This document shows, piece by piece, positions 18,478 through 28,025 of a stretch of DNA of 64,000 nucleotides (position 1 is the first letter of the stretch; each line of letters starts with the position of its first letter). The stretch lies in contig NZ_CM001442.1 in NCBI RefSeq assembly GCF_000244915.1, forward strand, positions 6,510,001 to 6,574,000, in the 5' to 3' direction. Made by a program: the position numbers and the translations under genes. This stretch comes from Bradyrhizobium sp. WSM471. Lineage in GTDB: Bacteria > Pseudomonadota > Alphaproteobacteria > Rhizobiales > Xanthobacteraceae. Under the pieces are notes generated by a model that did not search any database, was not told where the DNA came from, and was given only the letters and a program-made list of their open reading frames with translations.

Positions 18478-19266
18478 TCAGTTCAGGCCGCGCGGGCCGG
18501 CGAGCAGGCGCAGCACGATTGCAAACAGCTCGCTTTGCGAGGAGATGCCGAGCCGTTCATAGGCGCGCTTGCGGTACGTCAGGGTCGAATGCAGGCTGAT
18601 GCCGAGCGCCTGCGAGATCGCCTCGGAGCTGAAGCCGGAGAGGATGCGCCGGCAAACGTCCTGCTCACGCGGGGTGAGGCTGGCGAGCGGCGCGCGCGTC
18701 GCGAAGAGCGCGGCGAGAGATTGCTCAGTCGTCGCCGACGAGCTGTGCTGGAAATGGCGTGCTACGCTCGCACTGATGGCCGGTGCGATGGCCTGAAGTC
18801 GCGCGCGCTGGGCGTCGCTGAAGCGGCCCTGGACAGCGATGCGATAGAAATTGACGTAGAAGCAGGTATCGTCGACCCAGATCGCGGTCGCGCATTTGTC
18901 GACGATGCCGGAATCCACAAAGAACATTTTTCGGTAGCGCGCGCCGTACATGCGCGGCGCGAAGGCCGGCAGCACGAGCGGCGCGCGGCCCTCGCCTTCG
19001 AACAGCGCATCGCGGTTGGGATCGGATTGGTGGAACTGCCCGGCATAGGCCGCGCCCAGATCGCCGCCGATCGGGATGTTGCCGGCATCGAGCAGGCAGT
19101 GTGCGGCGCCCGCGCGGCTCAGGGCGAACACCATGCAATGGCCGACCCCGGCCTGCCGGCGCAGTGTATCGATCAGGATATCAGGGAAATCCGGGCGACC
19201 GATGGCGAGCACCGCGGGTGTGACATAGCCAGCCGCCGGATTTGCGGGCGTCCCGTGAGGGCGCAT
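18478..19266 (-). CDS. LuxR-type helix-turn-helix regulator
   Basis: A 262-aa regulator. The C-terminal HTH is clear at about 196-250: LTPREQDVCRRILSGFSSEA and then YRKRAYERLGISSQSELF. The N-terminal 180 residues form an unrecognised sensor-like domain without a receiver Asp motif and without a clear autoinducer-binding signature. It lies upstream of the P450 gene on the same strand and might control it, but this is only positional. Confidence 0.85.
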   Translation of the reverse strand: MRPHGTPANPAAGYVTPAVLAIGRPDFPDILIDTLRRQAGVGHCMVFALSRAGAAHCLLDAGNIPIGGDLGAAYAGQFHQSDPNRDALFEGEGRAPLVLPAFAPRMYGARYRKMFFVDSGIVDKCATAIWVDDTCFYVNFYRIAVQGRFSDAQRARLQAIAPAISASVARHFQHSSSATTEQSLAALFATRAPLASLTPREQDVCRRILSGFSSEAISQALGISLHSTLTYRKRAYERLGISSQSELFAIVLRLLAGPRGLN

Positions 19267-19383
19267 CGTTTTCTCCCTATCGCCTTTTGATGAAATTTAT
19301 CAGCAATGGCCGCGCGGCGGAAGGCGGGTGTCGTCGGATATCCGCCGCAAGGTCGCCAAGCCAGGCTGACCAGGGCTGGCGCC

Positions 19384-19554
19384 TCAGGCGGCACTTTTCC
19401 GCAAAATCTTGTCCATTGCTTTTCCCTTGGCCAGCTCATCGATCAGCTTGTCCAGGTAGCGGATCTCTCGCATCGTCGGCTCTTTGACATCCTCCACCCG
19501 GACCCCGCAAACCACGCCTTTGATCAGCGCTCGCGATGGATTGATCTTGGGGGC
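19384..19554 (-). pseudogene. 5'-truncated DUF2200 gene remnant
   Basis: The frame encodes [20 protein letters not shown], a middle with [19 protein letters not shown], and ends KILRKSAA before TGA at 19384-19386. This is the C-terminal half of the DUF2200 family, which is normally about 110-120 aa. Upstream in the same frame there is a TGA after only seven non-homologous codons and no usable start, so the N-terminal half has been lost. The 19267-19642 gap contains nothing else I can name. Confidence 0.7.
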
Positions 19555-19642
19555 CCCGTGATATGGGTCACTGAAGGTTCAAAGCAGTTGCGGCACTCTG
19601 CATCGTGGCCGCAACCCGCCACCCAAAACAGGAGGACCTCAC

Positions 19643-19873
19643 ATGAAAGCCGCTCGCTTCGCTGTCTTCGCCGCCCTCGTCGGACTCGGCTCTCTGCTCG
19701 GATCCGCACATTATTCACCTGCTGCAGCAGGCTTCGGCTCGCAATACGGATGGATGGGAAACAAGCCATACATGGATTGCCTCAAATACGTGGGGGCCTT
19801 CGGTGCCGACTACCCGAACCGAAACAAGAATATCGAAAGCTGCAAGCGTAACTACCTCCCGGGCGGCCGCTGA
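19643..19873 (+). CDS. Small secreted protein, unknown
   Basis: A 76-aa product with a signal peptide MKAARFAVFAALVGLGSLLG and likely cleavage near AAA-G. The mature peptide of about 45 residues has two Cys (MDCLKY and ESCKRN) that could form a disulfide, and aromatic/Gly residues. AGGAGG lies eight bases before the ATG. Probably periplasmic; no family recognised. Confidence 0.72.
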   Translation: MKAARFAVFAALVGLGSLLGSAHYSPAAAGFGSQYGWMGNKPYMDCLKYVGAFGADYPNRNKNIESCKRNYLPGGR

Positions 19874-19981
19874 GCTGACTGTCTCGACGGTGTATTGCCG
19901 GCATTCCCTGCTGGGTTAGCAGAATTCGCACCAGCAGTGCATGCTCGGATTTCAAACTTACTCGAAGGCAGAGGCGAAGCC

Positions 19982-20563
19982 ATGCTCAAGGTCGAACCCA
20001 CACTTGAAAATCTGGCATCGCATATCCAGCGGCAGGACCGATCGCTGAAGGCAATGAGATGGAGCGTTCTAGGGGCTACGATCATGGCGGCTGCGGCGAT
20101 CATTTCGTCGCAATGGCATGCGACCGTAAACGCCGATGCGGTCAAGACCAAAAGCCTCTCTGTGGAAACAATAGCCTTGCGCAATGGCACCGGAAAAATT
20201 GTCGCCTTGATCTCGTCCACTTCCGACGGAACGCCGCATATCTCGCTCTTCGATAGCCGCGAGAAGGTGCGTCTCAGCATCGGGCTTCGCCAGGATGGTG
20301 CACCTTCGGTGTCGCTCCTCGATACGGAGCAAGGTCATCGGGCGGTGCTGTCCCTGAATGATCATCAGGATGCGTCCTTGACGATGTACAATGCTGCAAA
20401 ACTTCCCCGCGCGACGCTCGCTGTGGACTCCGCCAGTTCGGGGCACATGGTTCTCTTCGGGACCGGCGGTGGTCTAAACCTCTCCGCGTTGGATGGCCGG
20501 GTGCAGTGGACGCCGGTGGACGGAGCCGTCCAGAACGTCCAGACGAAAACGGAATCCAAATAA
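19982..20563 (+). CDS. Membrane-anchored beta-repeat protein, unknown
   Basis: A 193-aa protein starting MLKVEPTLENLASHIQRQ. It has one membrane helix near 27-45 (VLGATIMAAAAIISS) and an external part built of repeated short strands such as HISLFDSREKVRLSIGL and PSVSLLDTEQGHRAVLSL, suggesting a beta-helix or sheet stack of about 20-residue turns. ATG 19982 is chosen over an in-frame ATG 29 codons earlier because the earlier leader lacks any pattern. Function unknown. The preceding secreted-protein gene ends 108 bp upstream. Confidence 0.68.
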   Translation: MLKVEPTLENLASHIQRQDRSLKAMRWSVLGATIMAAAAIISSQWHATVNADAVKTKSLSVETIALRNGTGKIVALISSTSDGTPHISLFDSREKVRLSIGLRQDGAPSVSLLDTEQGHRAVLSLNDHQDASLTMYNAAKLPRATLAVDSASSGHMVLFGTGGGLNLSALDGRVQWTPVDGAVQNVQTKTESK

Positions 20564-20591
20564 AGTCAGCCGGCCGCGGCGGTGAAAGACC

Positions 20592-21797
20592 CTACCCCGC
20601 CGCCGCCTTGGCCGGCGAGACGCTGACGGCGAGCTTGCCGTAGCGGTCGGTGAAGGCCTCGGTGTCGATCTCCTCGAGCTTGATCTCGCCGCTCATGACG
20701 CCCTGCTTCCAGGCGGCCTGCGCGGGATCGTTCTGGAATTCCGGCATCACCTCGCGGCCGAACAGCTCCAGCGATTCGCAGATGTGCTCGTGGCTGTTCT
20801 TGCCCGCCTGGTTCAGGAGGATGACCTGGTCGATGTGCGAGCCCTGGAAGCGCTTCAGCTTCCTTCGGATCGTCTCTGGCGAGCCGATCAGGCCCCCGCG
20901 CAGCGCCGCCTCCTGCGCTTCCGGGTTGTCGCGCTTCCACTTGTTGTACTCGTCCCACATGTTGACGGTGTAGGGCGCCGGACGCTGGCGGTTCTGCGAG
21001 GCGCCGTAGAAGCGCAACGCGAACTGGAAGAAGGTGGCGCCGTCGGCCCGGGCGCGGGCCTCCTCGTCCGTCTTCGCGCACATGAAGAACGACACCAGCG
21101 CCATGTTCGGGTTGATCTCGTAGTCGGCGAGCTTGGTGAGCCGCTTGGTCATGGCGTTGTAATAGGCGTGCACCCAGGCATGCGCGGCATCCGCGCTGAC
21201 GAACTGGAAACCGAGCGCGCCAAAGCCGTGCCGTCCCGCGCGTTCGATGGTCTGTAATTGCGAGCAGGCCATCCACAAGGGCGGATGCGGTTTTTGCACC
21301 GGCTTCGGAACGACATTGCGCAAGGGGATGTCGAAATATTTGCCGTGGTGCTCGCTTCCCGCGTCCTTGAACATCGGGAAGATCGCGGCGACGGCTTCCT
21401 CGAACACCTCTTTCTTGGTCTCCATGTCGCGGCCGAACGGCGTGAGCTCGGTGATGGAGGCGCTCTCGCCCATGCCGAATTCGCAACGGCCGTTGGAGAG
21501 CAGATCGAGCACCGCGACGCGCTCGGCGACACGTGCCGGGTGGTTGGTGGTGAGCTGGAGGATGCCGTGGCCGAGCCGGATGTTCTTGGTGCGCTGGCTC
21601 GCGGCCGCGAGAAACGATTCCGGCGACGGCGAGTGCGAGTATTCTTCGAGGAAGTGATGCTCGACGACCCAGGCGTGATCGTAGCCGAGCCCGTCGGCCA
21701 GTTCCATCTGCGAGAGCGCGTTCTGGTAGAGGCTGAGCTCGTCGCCGGCCACCCACGGACGTGGCAGTTGCAGCTCATAGAAGATGCCGAACTTCAT
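20592..21797 (-). CDS. LLM class flavin-dependent oxidoreductase
   Basis: A 401-aa luciferase-like monooxygenase. It begins MKFGIFYELQLPRPW and contains AWVVEHHFLEEYSHSPSP, NIRLGHGILQLTTNHPARVA and GRCEFGMGES, all typical of the bacterial luciferase barrel. These enzymes use reduced FMN from a partner reductase to oxidise aldehydes, alkanes, sulfonates or other substrates; the substrate here is unknown. ATG 21797 has GGAGAGG upstream. The gene is convergent with the beta-repeat protein gene, 28 bp apart. Confidence 0.9.
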   Translation of the reverse strand: MKFGIFYELQLPRPWVAGDELSLYQNALSQMELADGLGYDHAWVVEHHFLEEYSHSPSPESFLAAASQRTKNIRLGHGILQLTTNHPARVAERVAVLDLLSNGRCEFGMGESASITELTPFGRDMETKKEVFEEAVAAIFPMFKDAGSEHHGKYFDIPLRNVVPKPVQKPHPPLWMACSQLQTIERAGRHGFGALGFQFVSADAAHAWVHAYYNAMTKRLTKLADYEINPNMALVSFFMCAKTDEEARARADGATFFQFALRFYGASQNRQRPAPYTVNMWDEYNKWKRDNPEAQEAALRGGLIGSPETIRRKLKRFQGSHIDQVILLNQAGKNSHEHICESLELFGREVMPEFQNDPAQAAWKQGVMSGEIKLEEIDTEAFTDRYGKLAVSVSPAKAAAG

Positions 21798-21853
21798 GAC
21801 GCCTCTCCCGCTTATTTTTGTTGCGGGCATCTTAATGCGCGGGGCGGCGCTGT

Positions 21854-23095
21854 CTACGCAGTCGCAATTCCGCCTTGCGGGAGAACACGCTTCTCAGCGC
21901 GGCGGCCATTCAGCACCGTGCCGATGAAGGTGAAGCGCACCAGCAGATGATAGCTCGCCAGCATCGAAGGAAGCGCGACGACGAGAATGATCGCGAACTT
22001 GATCAGCCCGGGCCAGTCGAGCTGCGACAGCGCGACCTGCAGCGCCATCACGATCGGCAGGTGGATCAGATAGAGCCAGTAGGAGGCGTCGGCGAGGTAG
22101 CGCCAGGTCGGGCTGAAGCCCGACATGAAGCGGAGGGCGAGGCCGATGACCGCGAAGGTCGAAATCCATATCGCCGGCGCATACAGGATCACGGAGACAA
22201 GCCGGAGCGTGGCAAAGCCGAAAGGCAGTTTCGGTGCACCCGGCGCGGACGTCATCGCCCCAACCAGCACGAAACTGATCAGGATCAGAGTGATTGCGAG
22301 CAGAAGATGCGGGAGCCAGCGCCGCTCAATCAGCCGCAGCAGATCGATCTGCCGATGCAGCAGCCAGCCGATCGCGAAGGCGGTGCCGAAGCCGATCCAG
22401 GCCTGCGCGTTGGTGATGAGCGATTGATCCGGCGTCCTCACGCCCATCACATTGATCCAGCGTTGATCGAGACAGAAGGCGACGCCGATCGGGATCGCCA
22501 GAACAAGGGGGGCCAGCGGACTTTTCATGATCCCGGCGAAGACGCGGTCAATTACCACTCGCCACCCGCCTGACGCATCTAGCCAGACAAATGCGCCGCG
22601 CAGCAGCAGAACGGCGACATAAAGCTCCAGCAGCACATAGATGAACCAGAGATGGGTCAGGGGGAAATTCGGCAGCACCGGTGGCCAGCTGCGGGACCAG
22701 CCGCCGTTCGGGAAATGAGACGCCCAGATCGCGATGAAGTACATGGGCGTGAACAGGATCGGCCAACCGATCACGAGCGGCAGCCCGATTCTCAGGAGCC
22801 TGTCGCGGACGAAGCCCCTGACGCCCCGGCGATGAAAGCTCATGCGGGCGAAGAAACCCGCCATCAGGAAGAAGGTCGTCATCCGGAAGACGTGGATGGT
22901 GAAGGTCAGCAGGCCCAGGAGCAGGCTTGGATGGGTGTCCTGGATGAACCAGAACCGGGGCGTGGCGGGCACGAACGACATGGCCGCGTGCAGGACGATG
23001 CCGAGCAGCAGGGCGCCGCCCCTGAGTGCATCAAGAGCGTGCAGCCGTTCCGATGCAGGGGTGGCGGCGGTCGAAGGTGACATGGGTGGGCTCAT
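21854..23095 (-). CDS. Acyltransferase 3 family membrane protein (OpgC-like)
   Basis: About 413 aa with ten or so membrane helices. The N-terminal HALDALRGGALLLGIVLHAA carries the acyltransferase-3 signature with a conserved Arg and His, and ADASYWLYLIHLPIVM near the end is also typical. The family transfers acyl or succinyl groups to glycans; OpgC decorates periplasmic glucans, which rhizobia use in osmoadaptation. The exact acceptor is unknown. The start is uncertain: ATG 23095 or 23083 are both acceptable, and the frame is open further upstream. It follows the AraC-type regulator gene on the same strand with 73 bp between. Confidence 0.8.
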   Translation of the reverse strand: MSPPMSPSTAATPASERLHALDALRGGALLLGIVLHAAMSFVPATPRFWFIQDTHPSLLLGLLTFTIHVFRMTTFFLMAGFFARMSFHRRGVRGFVRDRLLRIGLPLVIGWPILFTPMYFIAIWASHFPNGGWSRSWPPVLPNFPLTHLWFIYVLLELYVAVLLLRGAFVWLDASGGWRVVIDRVFAGIMKSPLAPLVLAIPIGVAFCLDQRWINVMGVRTPDQSLITNAQAWIGFGTAFAIGWLLHRQIDLLRLIERRWLPHLLLAITLILISFVLVGAMTSAPGAPKLPFGFATLRLVSVILYAPAIWISTFAVIGLALRFMSGFSPTWRYLADASYWLYLIHLPIVMALQVALSQLDWPGLIKFAIILVVALPSMLASYHLLVRFTFIGTVLNGRRAEKRVLPQGGIATA

Positions 23096-23168
23096 TCGGC
23101 TGGCGAGAGGATCTGCCGGACAGTCTGCCCAATCGGGGCGCGGCGTTCTCGCCTGATCCAAAAATCGG

Positions 23169-24377
23169 CTAGCCGATTTCGCGGCGCGGCTGGCTGAGTT
23201 CAGCGCTGTCGGGCCGGCTCAGCGCCTCGCGCCGGAATTCGGTCGGGGTCATGCCGGTTTCGGCCTTGAACGCGCGATTGAAAGGTCCGATCGACTGGAA
23301 GCCCGCATCCATGGCGATGGTCAGCACCGGGACCTCCCGCTGCGTCGAGTCGGACAGCGCCAGCCTGGCGTCCTCGATACGGTAGCGGTTGAGGAACGCA
23401 TTGAAGTTGCGATAGCCCAGCCCTTCATTGATCGCTTGGCGCAGCCGATGCTCGGGAACGTCGAGCCGCGCCGCGAGCGCTCCGATCGCAAGGCCTTCCT
23501 GGCGGTAGGTTCGCTCGACCGTCATCAGATGGTCGAGACGCCGGAGCAGGATCGGGTCGACGACGGCCTGCCCCGCGGCGGCGCGATCGGCGGCCGGGGC
23601 TTGCCTCCCCGCCTCGCCAGATGCGATCGCGGCCGTGGCGTCATCGACGGCCATCGCCGGCGCGCTGAACAGGCCGATGGCGGCAAGCATGGCCACGATG
23701 AACAGCCCGAGCGCGGTCGGGAGACTGCCGGGCGCGCCGGGAACCGCGACGGGAATTGCGGCGAAGCCGGCGACGGCGACGGTCGCGATGAGCACGACAT
23801 TGATCGCAAGCATCGCCAGCCGCAGTCGGCGTCGCCGCGCGACCAGATCGGCTCGCCAGGTCTTGACCGTCTGAACCGCGGCAGCGAGGGCCAGCACCAG
23901 GGTGGCCAGAGCCAGGACTCGCCCGCCTGCGCCGGCCAAAGCGGGCCAGTTCGCCCAGCCCAGCGTGATCGCAAATCCGAAAGCCACGATGCTCAGCCAC
24001 AGGGCGCCGTGCCAACGCCTCAGCACGAAATCGTCGTCGAACGCCGCGCGCGCCCACAGCCAGAACACCGCAGGCTGCGCGGACAGGATCGGCAACACCC
24101 ACCACCAAGCCGTTTTGGGCAGGTTGGGCGCCGTCGCGATCGCATAGAATATGCCGCCTGCGCACATCGCGATGCCCAGAAAAGCCTGTTGGCCGGTCGC
24201 ACGACGCAGCAAGGCCACGAGAACGATCAACAGGAACACGCCGCTCGCCGCGCCGCGAAGTCCGAGATCGATCGCCGTCAGCCCTGTCGCGGTCACAGCT
24301 CGTATCCCCGTTCGATGCCAAATTGTCGCATCGCCTTCGCACGGGTACAACCCAAACTTGCGGCTGGCTAAGGCCAC
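23169..24377 (-). CDS. Membrane-bound AraC-type regulator
   Basis: About 402 aa. The first 250 residues hold roughly seven membrane helices, for example GVFLLIVLVALL, GIAMCAGGIFYAIA and LALATLVLALAAAV. The last 100 residues are an AraC/XylS DNA-binding domain with VLTIAMDAGFQSIGPFNRAF and FKAETGMTPTEFRRE. Regulators of this build sense a signal at the membrane and bind DNA directly. ATG 24377 is listed; a GTG at 24296 just before the first helix is an alternative. The gene is divergent from napE and shares its 125-bp control region. Confidence 0.85.
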   Translation of the reverse strand: MALASRKFGLYPCEGDATIWHRTGIRAVTATGLTAIDLGLRGAASGVFLLIVLVALLRRATGQQAFLGIAMCAGGIFYAIATAPNLPKTAWWWVLPILSAQPAVFWLWARAAFDDDFVLRRWHGALWLSIVAFGFAITLGWANWPALAGAGGRVLALATLVLALAAAVQTVKTWRADLVARRRRLRLAMLAINVVLIATVAVAGFAAIPVAVPGAPGSLPTALGLFIVAMLAAIGLFSAPAMAVDDATAAIASGEAGRQAPAADRAAAGQAVVDPILLRRLDHLMTVERTYRQEGLAIGALAARLDVPEHRLRQAINEGLGYRNFNAFLNRYRIEDARLALSDSTQREVPVLTIAMDAGFQSIGPFNRAFKAETGMTPTEFRREALSRPDSAELSQPRREIG

Positions 24378-24400
24378 AGCGACCGCCGCAAATTGACAGG

Positions 24401-24414
24401 TTGATCCAGATCAA
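24401..24414 (+). promoter_or_regulatory. FixK/FNR box upstream of napE
   Basis: TTGATCCAGATCAA is a perfect match to the FNR/FixK palindrome TTGAT-N4-ATCAA. It lies 88 bp before the napE ATG. With the box centred at -40.5, transcription would begin near 24448, and CATCTA at 24433-24438 could be the -10. In Bradyrhizobium, nap genes are known to depend on FixK2 under low oxygen. Confidence 0.85.
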
Positions 24415-24502
24415 GGCGTCAGTGGCCCTGCTGCATCTAAAGTGCGGCAAGGCAACGGCCCGGATGCCGTCCCAATCCCCACATTTTCAGACGAGACCGA
24501 AT

Positions 24503-24688
24503 ATGTCGGCCCCCGACGACGCGACTTCGCGCGTGCGCCGTAAGCGCATGGAGATTTTCGCTTTCCTGTTCCTGACCGCGATCGTGATGCCCGTCCTCGC
24601 GGTCGGAACGGTCGGCTCCTACGGGCTCGGCGTCTGGATCTACCAGATGTTCGCCGGCCCTCCCGGCCCACCGCCCTCCCCGCATTGA
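24503..24688 (+). CDS. napE: Periplasmic nitrate reductase subunit NapE
   Basis: A 61-aa membrane protein with a charged N-terminus (RVRRKRMEIF) and one or two hydrophobic stretches, FAFLFLTAIVMPVLAVG and then SYGLGVWIYQMF, ending in a Pro-rich tail. This matches NapE, an inner-membrane protein of unknown exact role that opens many nap operons. ATG 24503 gives the usual size; an upstream in-frame extension has no resemblance. First gene of napEDABC. Confidence 0.9.
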   Translation: MSAPDDATSRVRRKRMEIFAFLFLTAIVMPVLAVGTVGSYGLGVWIYQMFAGPPGPPPSPH

Positions 24689-24713
24689 TTCCTCGAAGCG
24701 AAAGACAGGCATC

Positions 24714-25028
24714 ATGGCCGAATCCAAACTCAACCGCCGCGCCTTGATCACCGGCCGGGTGCTCAGCGCCGACCGCATCGTCGCGCCACCCGGTTGCGAA
24801 ATTGCCAGCATCATCGTGCAGGCCCGCCCCGAGCGTCTGGACCAGCTGGAAGCCGCGATCACCGCCCTTGCCGGCTGCGAGATTCACGGCCGCGATGCGC
24901 GAGGAAAGCTCATCGTCGTGACCGAGGCGCCTGATGCCGGCAGCCTCGGCACCCTGCTCAACACCATCCAGTCGCTGCCCGACGTCTATTCCGCGGCCCT
25001 GGTCTTTCACGCCATCGAAACGGCTTAA
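24714..25028 (+). CDS. napD: NapA maturation chaperone NapD
   Basis: A 104-aa cytoplasmic chaperone. It contains a ferredoxin-like fold signature: [20 protein letters not shown], then [20 protein letters not shown] and [15 protein letters not shown] at the end. NapD binds the twin-arginine signal of NapA until its cofactors are inserted. It lies 25 bp after napE and 16 bp before napA. Confidence 0.94.
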   Translation: MAESKLNRRALITGRVLSADRIVAPPGCEIASIIVQARPERLDQLEAAITALAGCEIHGRDARGKLIVVTEAPDAGSLGTLLNTIQSLPDVYSAALVFHAIETA

Positions 25029-25044
25029 GGCCGGGAGAGTCGTC

Positions 25045-27558
25045 ATGACATCGCCAAAGCTCGACCGCCGCCAGATGCTGAAGCTCGAGGCCGCCGCCAT
25101 TGCGGCCGCCGCTGCGGGCATGCCGGCACCGACGCTCGCCGCAAACCTCGTCGCCGAGCGCGACGTCGCCGAATTGAAATGGGACAAGGCCGCCTGCCGC
25201 TTCTGCGGTACCGGCTGCTCGGTGATGGTCGCGACCAAGAACAATCGCGTTGTCGCCACCCACGGCGACATCAAGGCCGAGGTCAATCGCGGCCTCAACT
25301 GCGTCAAGGGCTACTTCCTCTCCAAGATCATGTACGGCCACGACCGCCTGACACAGCCGATGCTGCGCAAGACGGGCGGCAAATACGACAAGAACGGCGA
25401 ATTCACGCCTGTTACCTGGACCGAAGCCTTCGACATCATGGAGGTGAAGTGGAAGGAGGCGATCAAGAAGCGCGGGCCGAACGGCGTCGCCATGTTCGGC
25501 TCCGGCCAGTGGACGGTCTGGGAGGGCTATGCGGCCGTGAAGCTGTTCAAGGCCGGCTTCCGCACCAACAACATCGACCCCAATGCACGCCACTGCATGG
25601 CCTCCGCCGTGGCCGGCATGATGCGCACCTTCGGCATCGACGAGCCGGCCGGCTGCTATGACGACATCGAGGCCACCGACGCCTTCGTGCTGTGGGGCTC
25701 CAACATGGCGGAGATGCATCCGATCCTGTGGACGCGCCTCGCCGATCGCCGGCTGTCCGCACCGCATGTTCGCGTCGCCGTGCTCTCGACCTTCGAGCAC
25801 CGCTCGTTCGACCTCGCCGACATCGGCATGATCTTCAAGCCGCAGACCGACCTCTACATCCTCAACGCCATCGCCAACCACATCATCAAGACCGGCCGGG
25901 TCAACAAGGACTTCGTTGCCGCGCATACCATCTTCAGGCGCGGCCAGACCGACATCGGCTACGGCTTGAGGCCCGAGCATCCGCTGCAGAAGAAGGCGAC
26001 GGGCGCGGCGAAGGCCAACGATTCCACCGAGATGAGCTACGACGAGTACGTCAAGTTCGTCTCGGAGTACACGCTGGAGAAGGCGGCCGAGATGTCGGGC
26101 GTGCCGCTCAACCGGCTGGAGGCGCTGGCCGAGCTCTATGCCGACCCCAAGACCAAGGTGGTCTCGTTCTGGACCATGGGATTCAACCAGCACACCCGCG
26201 GCGTCTGGTGCAACAACCTCGTCTACAACATCCATCTGTTGACCGGAAAGATCTCCTCGCCCGGCAACAGCCCGTTCTCGCTGACCGGCCAGCCCTCGGC
26301 CTGCGGCACCGCGCGCGAAGTCGGCACCTTCTCGCACCGCCTGCCTGCGGACATGGTGGTCACCAACAAGGAACACCGCACCAAGACCGAGCACATCTGG
26401 CAGGTGCCCGAAGGCACCATTCCCGACAAGCCCGGCGCGCATGCCGTATTGCAAAGCCGGATGCTGAAGGACGGCCTGATCAACGCCTATTGGGTGCAGG
26501 TCAACAACAACCTGCAGGCTGGTCCCAACGCCAACGAGGAGACCTATCCGGGCTTCCGCAACCCCGACAATTTCATCGTGGTCTCGGACGCCTATCCGTC
26601 GGTGACAGCGCTCGCCGCCGATTTGATCCTGCCGACCGCGATGTGGGTGGAGAAGGAAGGCGCCTACGGCAATGCCGAGCGGCGTACGCAGTTCTGGCAT
26701 CAGCTCGTGGCTGCCCCGGGCGAGTCGAAGTCCGATCTCTGGCAGCTCATGGAATTCTCAAAGCGCTTCAAGATCGAGGAAGTGTGGCCGGAGGAGCTGA
26801 TCGCCAAGAAGCCGGACGTGCGCGGCAAGACGCTGTTCGACGTGCTCTACAAGAACGGCCAGGTCGACAAGTTTCCGGTCTCCGACATCGAGCAGGGCTA
26901 CCTCAACGACGAGTCCAAGGCGTTCGGCTTCTACGTCCACAAGGGCCTGTTCGAGGAATACGCCACCTTCGGCCGCGGCCATGGCCACGACCTCGCGCCG
27001 TTCGACACCTATCACCGCGAACGCGGCCTGCGCTGGCCCGTCGTCAACGGCCAGGAAACAAAATGGCGTTTCCGCGAAGGCAGCGATCCCTATGTCAAGC
27101 AGGGCACCGACGTGCAGTTCTACGGCTATCCGGACGGCAAGGCGCGCATCTTCGCCCTGCCTTACGAGCCGGCGGCGGAATCGCCAGACAACGAATATCC
27201 CTACTGGCTTTCGACCGGCCGCGTGCTGGAGCACTGGCATTCCGGCACCATGACGCGCCGGGTGCCCGAGCTCTACAAGGCCTTCCCCGAGGCCGTGTGC
27301 TTCATGCATCCCGACGACGCGCAGGAGGCGAAGATCCGCCGCGGCGACGAGGTGAAGGTGGTCTCCCGCCGCGGCTTCATCCGCGTCCGCGTCGAGACCC
27401 GCGGCCGCGACCGGCCGCCGCGTGGCCTCGTCTTCGTGCCGTGGTTCGACGAGTCCAAGCTGATCAACAAGGTGACGCTGGACGCCACCGATCCGATCTC
27501 GCTGCAAACCGACTACAAGAAGTGCGCCGTGCGCATCGAGCGGGTGAACGTGTCATGA
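25045..27558 (+). CDS. napA: Periplasmic nitrate reductase catalytic subunit NapA
   Basis: An 837-aa molybdoenzyme that reduces nitrate to nitrite in the periplasm. The Tat signal is DRRQML at residues 7-12 followed by an Ala-rich stretch. The [4Fe-4S] cluster ligands are C51, C54, C58 and C86, and the molybdenum ligand is C184 in ARHCMAS. The Mo-bisMGD-binding region near the C-terminus includes [23 protein letters not shown] 25045 is chosen because it starts the Tat signal; a longer frame overlaps napD. The length is normal. Confidence 0.97.
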   Translation: MTSPKLDRRQMLKLEAAAIAAAAAGMPAPTLAANLVAERDVAELKWDKAACRFCGTGCSVMVATKNNRVVATHGDIKAEVNRGLNCVKGYFLSKIMYGHDRLTQPMLRKTGGKYDKNGEFTPVTWTEAFDIMEVKWKEAIKKRGPNGVAMFGSGQWTVWEGYAAVKLFKAGFRTNNIDPNARHCMASAVAGMMRTFGIDEPAGCYDDIEATDAFVLWGSNMAEMHPILWTRLADRRLSAPHVRVAVLSTFEHRSFDLADIGMIFKPQTDLYILNAIANHIIKTGRVNKDFVAAHTIFRRGQTDIGYGLRPEHPLQKKATGAAKANDSTEMSYDEYVKFVSEYTLEKAAEMSGVPLNRLEALAELYADPKTKVVSFWTMGFNQHTRGVWCNNLVYNIHLLTGKISSPGNSPFSLTGQPSACGTAREVGTFSHRLPADMVVTNKEHRTKTEHIWQVPEGTIPDKPGAHAVLQSRMLKDGLINAYWVQVNNNLQAGPNANEETYPGFRNPDNFIVVSDAYPSVTALAADLILPTAMWVEKEGAYGNAERRTQFWHQLVAAPGESKSDLWQLMEFSKRFKIEEVWPEELIAKKPDVRGKTLFDVLYKNGQVDKFPVSDIEQGYLNDESKAFGFYVHKGLFEEYATFGRGHGHDLAPFDTYHRERGLRWPVVNGQETKWRFREGSDPYVKQGTDVQFYGYPDGKARIFALPYEPAAESPDNEYPYWLSTGRVLEHWHSGTMTRRVPELYKAFPEAVCFMHPDDAQEAKIRRGDEVKVVSRRGFIRVRVETRGRDRPPRGLVFVPWFDESKLINKVTLDATDPISLQTDYKKCAVRIERVNVS

Positions 27559-28025
27559 TGAAACGATTTGGAGTAGCGCTGCTCGCAGTCGCGATCGCGG
27601 CCGGCGCGAGTTCGCTGACCGCGCAGACGGTGACCTCAGGCCTGCGCGGCCCGACCCCGCTCAACGACGAAGGTCCGGCGCCGCCGATGCTGCCGAACCG
27701 CAACACCTCCGAAAGGGAAGTGCGCAACTATCCGGAGCAGCCCCCTGTCATTCCGCATACGATCGACGGCTATCAGATCGACCTCAACGGCAACAAGTGC
27801 CTGTCCTGCCATGCGCGGGCGCGCATCGCGGAATCGCAGGCGCCGATGGTCTCGATCACCCACTTCATGGATCGCGACGGCCAGTTCCTGGCTTCGATCT
27901 CGCCGCGCCGCTTCTTCTGCACGGAATGCCACGTGCCGCAGAACACCGCCAATCCGCCCGTCAGCAACGACTTCACCGACATCGACACGCTGCTGTCGCG
28001 TGCAAGCCCCGGTGGCCGCCGATGA
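27555..28025 (+). CDS. napB: Diheme cytochrome NapB
   Basis: A 156-aa periplasmic electron carrier to NapA. A signal peptide ([20 protein letters not shown]) is followed by two c-type heme sites, CLSCH at 82-86 and CTECH at 122-126, with distal His in IPHTIDG and SITHFMD. The ATG at 27555 overlaps the napA stop by four bases, so translation is coupled. Confidence 0.96.
   Translation: MMKRFGVALLAVAIAAGASSLTAQTVTSGLRGPTPLNDEGPAPPMLPNRNTSEREVRNYPEQPPVIPHTIDGYQIDLNGNKCLSCHARARIAESQAPMVSITHFMDRDGQFLASISPRRFFCTECHVPQNTANPPVSNDFTDIDTLLSRASPGGRR

Noticed and set aside
24958..26700. 580-codon minus-strand frame opposite napA
   Set aside because: napA has all cofactor ligands and lies in a complete operon; the antisense frame is a GC shadow.
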